This document shows, in pieces, positions 8,239 through 16,961 of a stretch of 64,000 nucleotides of DNA; the stretch's first letter is position 1, and each line of letters begins with the position of its first letter. Origin of the DNA: Bradyrhizobium symbiodeficiens. Its GTDB lineage: Bacteria > Pseudomonadota > Alphaproteobacteria > Rhizobiales > Xanthobacteraceae. Below the pieces are notes generated by a model, which saw only the letters and a list, made by a program, of their open reading frames with translations, searched no databases and had not been told where the DNA came from. The position numbers and the translations under genes are program-made. The stretch covers positions 6,822,501 through 6,886,500 of the forward strand of contig NZ_CP029427.2 in NCBI RefSeq assembly GCF_002266465.3. The letters are read 5' to 3'.

Positions 8239-8340
8239 GTCATTCAGGGATGCGCCGTAAGGCGCAGGCCCGGAATCCATACTCCCGACTGGTGGTTATG
8301 GATTCCGGGCTCGCCGCTACCGCGGCGCCCCGGAATGACG
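8239..8340. repeat. Dispersed palindromic repeat, family D
   Basis: A 102-base imperfect palindrome runs from CGTCATTCAGGGATGCGCC to CGGCGCCCCGGAATGACG, with a strong inner pair GGAATCCAT and ATGGATTCC. It fills most of the gap between two acyl-CoA dehydrogenase genes read on the minus strand. Confidence 0.85.
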
Positions 8341-8357
8341 GGTGGTGAGAGCGCGGC

Positions 8358-9557
8358 TCACGCCCCCGGCAAATCCAGGATGCGTTTGGCGACGATGCCG
8401 AGCATCACCTCGGTGGTGCCGCCCTCGATCGAGTTGGCCTTGGTGCGCAGCCATGCGCGCGGGCGGGCGCCCTGCCTGGAGCGCTCGCTCTCCCATTCCA
8501 GCGCATCGATGCCGCCGGCCGCCATCAGGATCTCATGGCGGCGCTTGTTAAGCTCGGTGCCGTAATATTTCATCGCCGACGAGAACGCCGGATGGGCCTG
8601 TCCCGCCTTGGCGAGATCGACCGCGCGCTCGGCGCAGGCCGCGAGCGCGGCTTCATCGACGTCGAACGTCGCGATCTCTGCACGCAACATCGAATCGTCC
8701 AGCTTGCCTTGCGCATCGGTGCCGACGGAATCCGCCGCGATCTGGCCGAGCGGCCGGCCGACGCCGCGCTCGCCCATCCCCGAGATCATCGCGCGTTCGT
8801 GCTGCAGCAGATATTTCGCGACGTCCCAGCCGCGGTTGACGGTGCCGACCACATGCGACTTCGGCACGCGGACGCCGTCGAAGAAGGTCTCGCAGAACGG
8901 CGAATAGCCGGAGATCAGAAGGATCGGCTTGGTCGTCACGCCCTTCGAGGTCATGTCGAACAGGATGAAGCTGATGCCGTCGTGCTTCTTGGCCGCGGGA
9001 TCGGTGCGGACGAGGCAGAAGATCCAGTCGGCATAGTTGGCGTAGGAGGTCCAGATCTTCGAGCCGGTGATGACGAAATCGTCGCCGTCGCTCTCGGCAC
9101 GGGTCTGCAGCGAAGCAAGGTCGGAGCCGGCGTTCGGCTCGGAATAGCCCTGGCACCAGCGGATCTGTCCAGCTGCGATCTTCGGCAGGTGCTCCTTCTT
9201 CTGCGCGTCGTTGCCGTATTTGAGCAGCGCCGGTCCGAGCATCCAGATGCCGAAGCTCGACAGCGGCGGACGGACGCCGATCCTGCCCATCTCGGCGCGC
9301 AGCACCTTGTGCTCGGCGGCGCTGAGGCCGCCGCCGCCATATTCCTTGGGCCAATCAGGCACGGTCCAGCCCTTGTCGCGCATGCGCTCGAACCAGATGC
9401 GCTGCGGCTCGGACGAGAACTTTGCGTTGCGGCCGCCCCAGAACACGTCGGCATCCGAGGTCGCGGGCTTGCGCATCTCCGGCGGGCAATTGGCTTCCAG
9501 CCAGGCGCGCGTCTCGGCGCGGAATGTTTCGAGATCGGCCGTCTCAGTGTCACTCAT
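8358..9557 (-). CDS. Acyl-CoA dehydrogenase, catalytic-type subunit
   Basis: The product has 399 residues. It carries the full FAD signature GYSEPNAGSDLASLQT, followed by SKIWTSYANYADW, and ends with the flavin/substrate motif SIEGGTTEVMLGIVAKRI. The N-terminus RAETRAWLEANCPPEM marks the FadE17/ChsE-like group used on bulky or CoA-activated ring-derived substrates. With the dehydrogenase at 7065-8204 it probably forms a mixed tetramer. I chose the ATG at 9557 (MSDTETADL), with GGAAACG just upstream; in-frame starts at 9569 and 9572 are possible. The substrate is unknown; no other beta-oxidation gene is adjacent. Confidence 0.88.
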   Translation of the reverse strand: MSDTETADLETFRAETRAWLEANCPPEMRKPATSDADVFWGGRNAKFSSEPQRIWFERMRDKGWTVPDWPKEYGGGGLSAAEHKVLRAEMGRIGVRPPLSSFGIWMLGPALLKYGNDAQKKEHLPKIAAGQIRWCQGYSEPNAGSDLASLQTRAESDGDDFVITGSKIWTSYANYADWIFCLVRTDPAAKKHDGISFILFDMTSKGVTTKPILLISGYSPFCETFFDGVRVPKSHVVGTVNRGWDVAKYLLQHERAMISGMGERGVGRPLGQIAADSVGTDAQGKLDDSMLRAEIATFDVDEAALAACAERAVDLAKAGQAHPAFSSAMKYYGTELNKRRHEILMAAGGIDALEWESERSRQGARPRAWLRTKANSIEGGTTEVMLGIVAKRILDLPGA

Positions 9558-9694
9558 GGTCGTTTCCATCAATCAAATCGACTTGTTGGGCACGACTCTG
9601 GGCCAAGCCCTCGTGGAATTCAACCACTTCCGCGAGCCCACATTCGGCTATAGTCGCCGCCATGACGGTGCTTGAAAACAAAGAGGAAACGACA

Positions 9695-10240
9695 ATGCGC
9701 CTGAAACTTCTTTCGCCTGGCGAAATGAACGAGAGTCAGCGGCAGACCTATGACGAGTCGATCGCCGGCAAGCGCGGCAAGCCGCCAGCGCCGATGATGG
9801 CCTGGCTCAACAGCCCGGACATGGCCCGTCACGCCACGCGGCTCGGCGAGGTGCTGCGCTACGACACGATGTTTCCCGCAAAACTTTCGGAGATCGCGAT
9901 CCTGGTCACGGCGCGGCACTGGACCGCGCATTACGAATGGTACGCGCATAAGCGCCTCGCGCTCGCCGGCGGCATGAAGCCTGAGATCATCGACGCCATC
10001 CGCGACCGCCGCACGCCCGCGTTCGACGATCCCAAGGGCCAGATGATCTACGATCTGGCGAAGTCGCTGCACGAGGGCCACGGCGTCGAGAAGGTTCTCT
10101 ATAATGAGGCGGTGAAGCTGCTCGGCGAGCGCGGCGTGGTCGAGGTGATCGGCCTGTGCGGCTATTACACGATGGTGTCGATGACGCTGAACACGTTCGA
10201 GTTCGAGCTGCCGGAGGGCGAGGTGCCGGAGCTGACCTAG
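9695..10240 (+). CDS. Carboxymuconolactone decarboxylase-like protein without CxxC
   Basis: The product has 181 residues in the all-helical CMD/AhpD-like fold. LSEIAILVTARHWTAHYEW and a later GLCGYYTMVSMTLNTFEF match the family core. The CxxC redox pair of peroxidase-type AhpD members is missing: the only cysteine is the one in GLCGYY. This makes it more like the decarboxylase or unassigned branch. The start ATG has AGAGGAAA 8 bases upstream; the longer readings in frame are not needed. It is followed 109 bases on by a VOC-fold protein, suggesting linked catabolic roles. The reaction is unknown. Confidence 0.85.
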   Translation: MRLKLLSPGEMNESQRQTYDESIAGKRGKPPAPMMAWLNSPDMARHATRLGEVLRYDTMFPAKLSEIAILVTARHWTAHYEWYAHKRLALAGGMKPEIIDAIRDRRTPAFDDPKGQMIYDLAKSLHEGHGVEKVLYNEAVKLLGERGVVEVIGLCGYYTMVSMTLNTFEFELPEGEVPELT

Positions 10241-10349
10241 CTTCTGATCCCGAGGCGCAATTGCGCAACGGGAAACGCTGGGTTTCGGGATCGGCCGTAG
10301 CACCGCGCCGGTGCTCGCCCTATGTGCATGCTTTCAACGGAGCAATCCC

Positions 10350-10844
10350 ATGTCGCAAAGCGCAGCCGTCGATGCCGGCACAAGGATCGGCCACGTTCAC
10401 CTCAAGGTCGCCGATCTCGATCGCGCGCTCGGCTTCTATTGCGGCGTGCTCGGCTTCGAGCTGATGCAGCGCATGGGCTCCGGCGCGGCCTTCATCTCGG
10501 CCGGCGGCTATCATCACCACATCGGGCTCAACACCTGGGAGAGCAAGGGCGGCTCGCCGCCGCCGCCCGGCACGACGGGGCTCTATCACACCGCGATCCT
10601 CTATCCGACGCGCGCAGCTCTTGCCGACGCGCTGCACCGCGTGCTCACGGCCGGCATTGCGCTGGACGGCGCCAGCGATCACGGCGTCAGCGAGGCGCTG
10701 TATTTGCGCGATCCCGACCAGAACGGCGTCGAGCTGTATCGCGACAGGCCGAAGGAGCAATGGCCGCTCGGGCCGGACGGCAAGCTTTCGATGTTCACCA
10801 AGCGGCTGGACGTGGAGGCATTGTTGCGAGAGCGGGAGGCATGA
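10350..10844 (+). CDS. VOC (glyoxalase/extradiol dioxygenase-like) metalloprotein
   Basis: The product has 164 residues with two beta-alpha-beta-beta-beta modules. GHVHLKVADLDRALGFYCGV carries the first metal-ligand histidine (H17). YHTAILYP and NGVELYRDRP supply the later His and Glu ligands. The family includes glyoxalase I, extradiol dioxygenases and fosfomycin-resistance enzymes; the GLNTWESKGG stretch resembles CatE-like ring-cleavage or lactoylglutathione lyase-like proteins. The start ATG follows an ACGGAG Shine-Dalgarno by 7 bases. The gene ends within 10 bases of a palindromic repeat. The substrate cannot be assigned. Confidence 0.88.
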   Translation: MSQSAAVDAGTRIGHVHLKVADLDRALGFYCGVLGFELMQRMGSGAAFISAGGYHHHIGLNTWESKGGSPPPPGTTGLYHTAILYPTRAALADALHRVLTAGIALDGASDHGVSEALYLRDPDQNGVELYRDRPKEQWPLGPDGKLSMFTKRLDVEALLREREA

Positions 10845-10853
10845 TGCCGTAGC

Positions 10854-10951
10854 CGTAGGGTGGGCAAAGCGAAGCGTGCCCACCGATTCTCTCATCGCGC
10901 GTCGAGAGGAAGATGGTGGGCACGGCGCTTCGCGCCTTTGCCCACCCTACG
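10854..10951. repeat. Dispersed palindromic repeat, family E, copy 1
   Basis: A 98-base palindrome runs from CGTAGGGTGGGCAAAGCG to CGCCTTTGCCCACCCTACG, with GTGCCCACC/GGTGGGCAC inside. The same outer arms recur at 52782-52872. The end of this copy provides the TAG stop codon of the MFS gene read on the minus strand. Confidence 0.9.
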
Positions 10952-12185
10952 AGAGCTTCGTCCGCGGCGCCCCTCGCACCATGATCAGCGCAGCTGCCAC
11001 CACCTCCAACGCAATGCAGAGATAGAACGGCAGCGCGTAACCGCCGGACCAGTCGCGCAAGGCCCCGACGACACCCGGGCCGAACGCATAGGTCACCTGG
11101 TTGATCGCGGTGTTGAGGCTGATCAGCACGCCGAACGACGCCGAATCGAACTCCCGCTGCACGATCAGCGAAGGCAACGTGATGAGGTTGCCGACCGAGA
11201 AGCCGAACAATGCGCAGGCTGCGATCAGCGCATAGTCGTCGTGCAGGTTGATGACGACGAGGAGTGCCGCGGCCTGGCTGAGGAACGACAGCGCGGAGGC
11301 CAGGCGCTGGTTGAGGCGGTCGATCACCAATGAGAACAGTACGCGGCCGACCACGGCCATCGCGGTCAGCACCGCGACGGCGACCGCGGCGCGCTCGCGG
11401 CCGATCACGGGATCGAGGAACGAGATCAGGTGGACGATGAAGCCGACCTGCGCGAACAGCACCAGCGCGAACGCAATCGTCACCGTGAGGAAGCCGACGT
11501 CGCGCAGCGCCCATGCGCGGATCTGCGTCGATGATTGCGGCTTCGCCTTCGCCGACGCGTGCCGGCCGTGGAGATCGGGCGGCCGGCCGACGACGAGAAG
11601 GATCACCGGCAGCAGCAGCACCAGCATGGCGCCGGCGGCGGCATACATCGCGCCGGCAAAGCCTATATGGCCGATCAGGGTCACCAGCAGCGGCACGCCG
11701 ACGATGCCGCCGAAACTGGCGCCGTTCAACGCGAGGCTGATCGCCATGCCGCGCTTGTGGTCGAACCACAGGCTGATCGTGTTGGTGATCATGGCGAGAC
11801 TGGTGCCGGCCCAGCCGAAGGCGAGCACGGCGTCGGCGAGATAAAGCTGCCAGGGCTCGCGCACCGCGCCGATGGCAACGCTGGCTGCCGCCATCGCCAG
11901 CGTGCCGGCAACCAGGCAGAGGCGCGGGCCGTATCTCCTCACGGCCTCGCCGACGAAGACGACGAGCAGCGCGCCGAACAGATAGAAGAACGTGGTGCCT
12001 GACGAGATCAGCGTGGTCGGCCAGCCCCGCGCGCGCTGCAGCTCGGCGACATAGACGCTCTGGCCGTAGAAGCCGAGCCCCCAGCCGAAGGTCGCCAGCA
12101 GGAAGCAGACCGCGACGATGCGCCAGCCTTCGTAGCGGAGGGAGGCTTCGTCGACGGGCGCGGTGGTGTGGGGATTGTCGAGCAT
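10947..12185 (-). CDS. MFS transporter
   Basis: The product has 412 residues and about 12 membrane segments. GQSVYVAELQRARGW, WFDHKRGMAISLALNGASFGG and GRVLFSLVIDRLNQRL match major-facilitator carriers of the oxalate/formate and monocarboxylate-like type. I chose the ATG at 12185 (MLDNPHTT), which has AAGGA upstream; the longer reading is basic and unlike a carrier N-terminus. The stop codon lies inside a palindromic repeat, so the C-terminus may have been reshaped by that element. A perfect ACTTCGA-N6-TCGAAGT palindrome lies 93 bases upstream of the start. The substrate is unknown. Confidence 0.87.
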   Translation of the reverse strand: MLDNPHTTAPVDEASLRYEGWRIVAVCFLLATFGWGLGFYGQSVYVAELQRARGWPTTLISSGTTFFYLFGALLVVFVGEAVRRYGPRLCLVAGTLAMAAASVAIGAVREPWQLYLADAVLAFGWAGTSLAMITNTISLWFDHKRGMAISLALNGASFGGIVGVPLLVTLIGHIGFAGAMYAAAGAMLVLLLPVILLVVGRPPDLHGRHASAKAKPQSSTQIRAWALRDVGFLTVTIAFALVLFAQVGFIVHLISFLDPVIGRERAAVAVAVLTAMAVVGRVLFSLVIDRLNQRLASALSFLSQAAALLVVINLHDDYALIAACALFGFSVGNLITLPSLIVQREFDSASFGVLISLNTAINQVTYAFGPGVVGALRDWSGGYALPFYLCIALEVVAAALIMVRGAPRTKLS

Positions 12186-12277
12186 TTGCGCTGGTCCTTC
12201 GTTTCCCCCGCGAGCGCACTGCCTTACGCTCGTCTGTTGATGACGAGCATCATGTAACAACCGCGTCCCCAAAAATC

Positions 12278-12297
12278 ACTTCGACCTGGATCGAAGT
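12278..12297. promoter_or_regulatory. Palindromic operator candidate ACTTCGA-N6-TCGAAGT
   Basis: Two perfect 7-base arms are separated by CCTGGA in the 140-base gap between two MFS genes on the minus strand. It lies 93 bases upstream of the MFS start at 12185, a position that fits a dimeric repressor site. No regulator gene is adjacent. Confidence 0.4.
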
Positions 12298-12325
12298 ATC
12301 AACGCTGCTGACAATCTCCTGCCAG

Positions 12326-13579
12326 TCAAATCGCGTCCGGGAACTCGCCCATCGCCGCCTCCAGCCGCGCCTTGCGGCGGCGGGCCCAGGAGACCAGCGA
12401 GAGCACGACGAGGCCGAGAATCACCGGCGGGAACACCACCAGGTTCACCGCCGACCAGCCATAGTTGGCGAGCAATTGCCCGGAGGAGAACGAGCCGATC
12501 GCCATCATGCCGAACACCAGGAAATCGTTGAAGGCCTGCACCTTGTTACGCTCCTGCGAGCGGTGCGTCTCCAGCACCAGCGCGGAGGCGCCGATGAAGG
12601 AGAAATTCCAGCCGACGCCGAGCACGATCAGCGTGGCCCAGAAATGCATCGCGGTGAGACCCGAGAGGCCGATGCCGGCGGCGCCGGCCTCCAGCAGCAG
12701 GCCGGCGGCGACGACCTTCTGCGCGCCGAAGCGGGAGATCAGCGTGCCGGTGAAGAAGCTCGGCCCGTACATCGCGACGATGTGCCATTGAATGCCGAAA
12801 TTGGAATCGGAGACGGACAGGCCGCACATCTTCATGGCGAGCGGTGCCGAAGTCATCACCAGATTCATCATCGGATAGGAGATGATGCCGCACAGCGCCG
12901 CGGCGATGAAGCGCGGCTGCGTCACGATCGTGAGCAGCGGCCGGCCGCCATGCAGATCGGCCGGCGCGGGCTTGGGCATGTCGACGCCGGCGACGATCCC
13001 CATCGCGATCAGTGCAACGGCGGCCTGGACCAGAAAGCTGAAGGCGAACAAATAGGGCTGCCAGACATCCATGGTCCATTGCACGAGCTGCGGACCGAGC
13101 ACGCCGGCGAACACCCCGCCCGCCATCACCCAGGACACCGCCTTGGGCCGGTAGGCCGCGCTGGCGCCGTCGGCGGCGGCGAAGCGGTAGGACTGCGCCA
13201 CGGAGCCGTAGAGGCCGCCGAGGAAGGTCGCGATGCAGAACAGCGCGAACGAGCCGTGCAGGATCGCGAACGAGCCGAGCAGGCCGGTGAGCGTGCCGAG
13301 GCCGGTGCCGATGACGAAGGCCGCGCGGCGCCCGAAGCGGCGCGAGATCGCGCCGGTCGGCAGCGTGCCGGCCGCGAGTCCGACCACATACATCGAGATC
13401 GGCACGGTCGCGAACGACATGTCGGGCGCGAGCGTGGCTCCGACGATGGCGCCGGTGGCGAAGATCACGGCCGAGTTGGCGCCGGTCAGCGCCTGGGCTG
13501 CGGCCAGGCGCACCACATTGGCGCGCACGCGGGCGTCGGCGGCGATCTCATGGGCAGACGTCACGTCAAGCATCGGCAT
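12326..13579 (-). CDS. MFS transporter
   Basis: The product has about 417 residues and 12 likely membrane segments. GTLPTGAISRRFGRRAAF is the typical MFS loop 2-3 motif, and HFWATLIVLGVGWNFSFIGA occurs in the YcaD/permease-like branch. Two ATGs in frame (13579 and 13573) are both possible; the far longer reading from 13855 runs across the divergent promoter region and is rejected. The gene is divergent from the peptidase gene at 13779, with a 199-base shared upstream region. The substrate is unknown. Confidence 0.87.
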   Translation of the reverse strand: MPMLDVTSAHEIAADARVRANVVRLAAAQALTGANSAVIFATGAIVGATLAPDMSFATVPISMYVVGLAAGTLPTGAISRRFGRRAAFVIGTGLGTLTGLLGSFAILHGSFALFCIATFLGGLYGSVAQSYRFAAADGASAAYRPKAVSWVMAGGVFAGVLGPQLVQWTMDVWQPYLFAFSFLVQAAVALIAMGIVAGVDMPKPAPADLHGGRPLLTIVTQPRFIAAALCGIISYPMMNLVMTSAPLAMKMCGLSVSDSNFGIQWHIVAMYGPSFFTGTLISRFGAQKVVAAGLLLEAGAAGIGLSGLTAMHFWATLIVLGVGWNFSFIGASALVLETHRSQERNKVQAFNDFLVFGMMAIGSFSSGQLLANYGWSAVNLVVFPPVILGLVVLSLVSWARRRKARLEAAMGEFPDAI

Positions 13580-13724
13580 TTCCGCCCCGAGGGGACTATC
13601 AAGGAGCTCAAGGGCTTTGTTGATTCCCGGCACTATGGAGGGACGCGCGTGGCCGGGCAACCGGCGCAAACGGGCGCAGGCCATGCCTCTGACGCAATCG
13701 GTGCGATGATAGCGGGCCGCGCTC

Positions 13725-13753
13725 TTGACGGCTTGCGCTCGATCAAATCCTAT
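13725..13753 (+). promoter_or_regulatory. Candidate promoter of the S9 peptidase gene
   Basis: TTGACG (13725-13730) and TCCTAT (13748-13753) are spaced by 17 bases, and the ATG of the peptidase gene follows 25 bases later. The -35 box is good and the -10 box is weak. Confidence 0.4.
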
Positions 13754-13778
13754 GCCGCCATTTTTCGGAGTTTCGTTC

Positions 13779-15848
13779 ATGACCGTCGACGCCAGGCCCA
13801 CGCTCAGCGCTCCCGACGACGATCCCTTTCTGTGGCTGGAGGAGATCGAGGGCACGCAGGCGCTCGATTTCGTCGCGCGGCAGAATCAGCTGACGCTCAC
13901 GGCGTTCGGCGGCAAGGCCTTCGAGCACGACCGCGACATTCTCGCGTCGATCTACGATCGCTCCGACAACATTCCCTATGTCAGCCGGCGCGGCACCGAC
14001 CTGCACAATCTCTGGAAGGACGCTACCAACCCGCGCGGCCTGTGGCGGCGGACCACGCTGACCGAGTTTCGCAAGGCTGCTCCTGCGTGGGAGACCATGC
14101 TGGATATCGACGAGTTCGCAGCGCGCGAAGGCGAGGATTGGCTGCTGAGCGGGATCGCCACGATTCCGGGAAGCCCGCGCGCCATCTTGAGCCTGTCGCG
14201 CGGCGGCAGCGACGCCGTCACGTTGCGGGAATTCGACCTCGTTACGAAGAGCTTCGTGGCGGACGGCTTTACGCTGCCGGAAGCCAAGGGCGGCGCGGAC
14301 TGGCTCGATGCCGATACGCTGCTGCTATCGAGCGCCCATGGCGAGGGCATGGTCACGAGCTCCGGCTATGCACGGACAGTTCGGCTGTGGCGGCGTGGCC
14401 AGCCGGTCGATCAGGCTGAGGTGATCATCGAGACCACCGCCGATCACATGATGATCTATGGCAGCGCCGACGACACCGGACCTGAGCCGCGGGTCTGGAT
14501 CGTCGAGCAGATCGACTTCTTCAATCACGCGGTCTGGCTGCGCGATGCGGTCGGTCACATGACGAAACTCGATCTGCCGACCGGGATCTGGCTGCAGGCC
14601 CATGGCGACTGGTTCGCGATGAAGCTCCGCAAGGACTGGGCCGTGCAGGGGCGGACCTACGCCACCGACACCGTGCTCGGCATCTCGCTGTCGGCGTTCC
14701 TCAACGGCAGCCGCGATTTTTCGGTTCTGTTCGAGCCGGCGCCGCGGCGCGCCTTGCAAGGCCTGTTCTGGGCGGCGGGCAAGCTCGTGCTGTCGATCCT
14801 CGACGAGCTGCGCCCGCGCTTCGAGATCTGCACGCCATCCGCGACCGGCTGGAGCCGCTCGACGCTTCCCGGCCTGCCTGAGATCGGCGTCGTCGACGTC
14901 TGGCCGCTCGATCGTCATCCATCCGAGAGCAACGGCGATCTGCTCGCCAATGTGCAGGATCCGCTGACCCCGCCGTCGCTGCTGTTGATCGAACGCGGCG
15001 TCGCAAGCCCGGTCGTGCTGAAGCAGGCGCCGAAGACGTTCACCGCCGACGGGCTCGTGGTGACGCAGCACGAAGCGATCTCTGTTGACGGCGAGCGCAT
15101 TCCCTATGTCCAGACCGGCCCGCGAGGCGAGACGGGCGATGCGCCGGTCTATATGAGCGCCTATGGCGGCTTCGGACATTCGGTGAAGCCGTACTACAAT
15201 TCCTCGCTCGGCAAGCTGTGGCTGGAGCGCGGCGGCACCATTGTGCAGGCCAATTTGCGCGGCGGCGGCGAGTTTGGCACGCGCTGGCACGATGCTGGCC
15301 GGCTCGCCGGCAAGAAACTCTCGCATGACGATTTCGCTGCCGTCGCCGCCGATCTCGTTCGGCGCGGCGTGACGAACCCAAGACGGATCGCGGCACAGGG
15401 CGGATCGAACGGCGGCATCCTCATCACCAACATGCTGGTGCGCTATCCCGAGCGCTTCGGCGCTCTGTTCTGCACCATCCCGCTGATCGACATGCGCCGC
15501 TACACGAAGCTGCTCGCGGGCGCGAGCTGGATCGCGGAATATGGCGATCCCGACAAGGCGGAAGATTGGGAGTGGCTGAAGACCTACTCGGCCTATCACA
15601 ACGTAAGGGCTGGCCAATCCTATCCGCCGATCCTGATCGCCACCACGCGGCGTGACGACCGCGTGCATCCCGGCCACGCCCGCAAGATGGCGGCGAAGCT
15701 GCAGGCCATGGGCTACGAGGCCTGGTTCTACGAGCCGGAAGCCGGCGGCCACGGCTACGGCAAGGACAACAAGGAGCGCGCCGGCTTCGAGGTGCTCGGC
15801 TATCGGTTCTTGAAGGAGAAGATCGGGTGGCGGGATGGCGAGACGTGA
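13779..15848 (+). CDS. Prolyl oligopeptidase-family serine peptidase (S9)
   Basis: The product has 689 residues. An N-terminal beta-propeller half (about 20-430) is followed by an alpha/beta-hydrolase domain. The catalytic serine sits in GGSNGG (S543), the acid in RRDDRVHPGH (D626/D627) and the histidine in EAGGHGYG (H658). The N-terminal DDPFLWLEEIEG is the usual opening of this family. No signal peptide is seen, so it should act in the cytoplasm on proline-containing or other short peptides. CGGAG lies 8 bases before the ATG. The gene stands alone, divergent from an MFS gene. True prolyl specificity is not proven by the motifs. Confidence 0.93.
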   Translation: MTVDARPTLSAPDDDPFLWLEEIEGTQALDFVARQNQLTLTAFGGKAFEHDRDILASIYDRSDNIPYVSRRGTDLHNLWKDATNPRGLWRRTTLTEFRKAAPAWETMLDIDEFAAREGEDWLLSGIATIPGSPRAILSLSRGGSDAVTLREFDLVTKSFVADGFTLPEAKGGADWLDADTLLLSSAHGEGMVTSSGYARTVRLWRRGQPVDQAEVIIETTADHMMIYGSADDTGPEPRVWIVEQIDFFNHAVWLRDAVGHMTKLDLPTGIWLQAHGDWFAMKLRKDWAVQGRTYATDTVLGISLSAFLNGSRDFSVLFEPAPRRALQGLFWAAGKLVLSILDELRPRFEICTPSATGWSRSTLPGLPEIGVVDVWPLDRHPSESNGDLLANVQDPLTPPSLLLIERGVASPVVLKQAPKTFTADGLVVTQHEAISVDGERIPYVQTGPRGETGDAPVYMSAYGGFGHSVKPYYNSSLGKLWLERGGTIVQANLRGGGEFGTRWHDAGRLAGKKLSHDDFAAVAADLVRRGVTNPRRIAAQGGSNGGILITNMLVRYPERFGALFCTIPLIDMRRYTKLLAGASWIAEYGDPDKAEDWEWLKTYSAYHNVRAGQSYPPILIATTRRDDRVHPGHARKMAAKLQAMGYEAWFYEPEAGGHGYGKDNKERAGFEVLGYRFLKEKIGWRDGET

Positions 15849-15891
15849 TTGAGTCTTGATTTGCCGAGCACGAGCCCAACAGGCGGTGCAC

Positions 15892-16036
15892 CTCGCCCGC
15901 TTGCGGGAGAGGTCGGCGCGCCCGGGCGATGCGAAGCATCGTCCCGCGCGCCGGGTGAGGGTTCTCTCCTCTGGGGGATTGTCCCGTTGCGGAGACACCC
16001 TCTCCCCAGCCCTCCCCCGCAAGCGGGGGAGGGAGC
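15892..16036. repeat. Dispersed palindromic repeat, family A, copy 2 with nested palindrome
   Basis: This shares the blocks of the copy at 4789-4906, but the stretch after GGTCGGCGCG contains about 25 extra bases that form their own hairpin, centred on CGATGC-GAA-GCATCG and flanked by GCGCG on both sides. It fills the gap between two convergent genes. Confidence 0.85.
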
Positions 16037-16051
16037 GCACCTGCCGCGTAG

Positions 16052-16723
16052 CTACCGCGCAAACACCAACGTCAGATTGTTCGCGGGCATGTCGATGGAA
16101 TCGACGAGGCGAAGATCCGCGGCCTTCGCGAGCATCTCGACATCGCCGATGTCGCGCACGCCCCAATCGGGATTGCCTTCACGCAACGAGGTGTCGAACA
16201 CCGCATTGCTGAGCGCGGTGTGCTTGCCGTCGCGCTTGAACGGGCCGTAGAGGAACAGCTTGCCGTCGGGTCGCAGGTAGCGGCCGGCGCTGGCGAACAG
16301 ACCCTCGGCCACCGCCCAGGGCGCGATGTGGATGACATTGGCGCAGAACACGGCCGCAAGGCTCGTCGGCGCCTGCCCGCTTTTCATCTCCTGACACCAG
16401 CCGGGATCGGTGAGATCGATCCGCAGCGGGCTGCGGATGTTTGGCAGGCCCGCATAGACGCGCCAGGCTTCGATGCTCTTGAGGTGGCGCTGGTTGAGGT
16501 CGCTGGGCCACCAGATCAGGCCGGGCGTATGGCGAGCGAAATGGACCACGTGCTGGCCTGTTCCACTGCCGAGTTCGACCACGTCGCCGGTCATCCCGGC
16601 GAGGTGCTTTTCCAGCGCCGTCCATAGCGGCTCGTGATTGCGATGAAATGCCGGAGCATCGAGCCGCCCGTCCGGCTCGACCCGTCCGCCGTCCCTGCCA
16701 AATTCGACGACATATTCTGTCAA
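16052..16723 (-). CDS. DUF938-type SAM-dependent methyltransferase
   Basis: The product has 223 residues. The opening REP-like segment VEPDGRLDAPAFHRNHEPLW is typical of DUF938 proteins. The Rossmann methyltransferase core follows: VVELGSGTGQHVVHFAR (SAM-binding glycine motif), then FCANVIHIAPW and KLFLYGPFKRDG. I chose the TTG at 16723 (reading LTEYVVEFGRDG), because GGGGA lies about 6 bases upstream and family members begin here; a longer in-frame reading from 16771 lacks support. The substrate is unknown. The gene is divergent from the sox block, with a 238-base gap that is relatively A+T-rich around 16840-16930, where a sox promoter should lie though I cannot fix the boxes. Confidence 0.85.
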   Translation of the reverse strand: MTEYVVEFGRDGGRVEPDGRLDAPAFHRNHEPLWTALEKHLAGMTGDVVELGSGTGQHVVHFARHTPGLIWWPSDLNQRHLKSIEAWRVYAGLPNIRSPLRIDLTDPGWCQEMKSGQAPTSLAAVFCANVIHIAPWAVAEGLFASAGRYLRPDGKLFLYGPFKRDGKHTALSNAVFDTSLREGNPDWGVRDIGDVEMLAKAADLRLVDSIDMPANNLTLVFAR

Positions 16724-16961
16724 GTGAGTCCCCAATGAATGCGAAACAGAAAAGCCGGCAAGAAGGGCCAAACGCCCCTGGAATAATTTGCTAATACCGC
16801 CCCGTTAGATGAACGAACTTTATCTCGCCGGTTGCAATGCGGAGGATATTAACTCCATTTTGCCGCAAGCATAGTCTTGATTGTCAGGCGATGCCCTTTG
16901 TGCTTTGGAACGCTTATATTTCCGCAAACGAGATCATCGACATAACGCTTGGGACGATGCC

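Noticed and set aside
12476-14419. 647-codon plus-strand frame across two genes and their promoter region
   Set aside because: It is antisense to the MFS gene and out of frame with the peptidase gene, and has no recognisable domain.
14325-16166. 613-codon minus-strand frame opposite the S9 peptidase
   Set aside because: Arg/Gln-rich shadow; the plus strand has an intact Ser-Asp-His triad.
16881-16961. Upstream start for soxX
   Set aside because: It would place 27 polar residues before the signal peptide; the TTG at 16962 has a Shine-Dalgarno and an immediate signal sequence.
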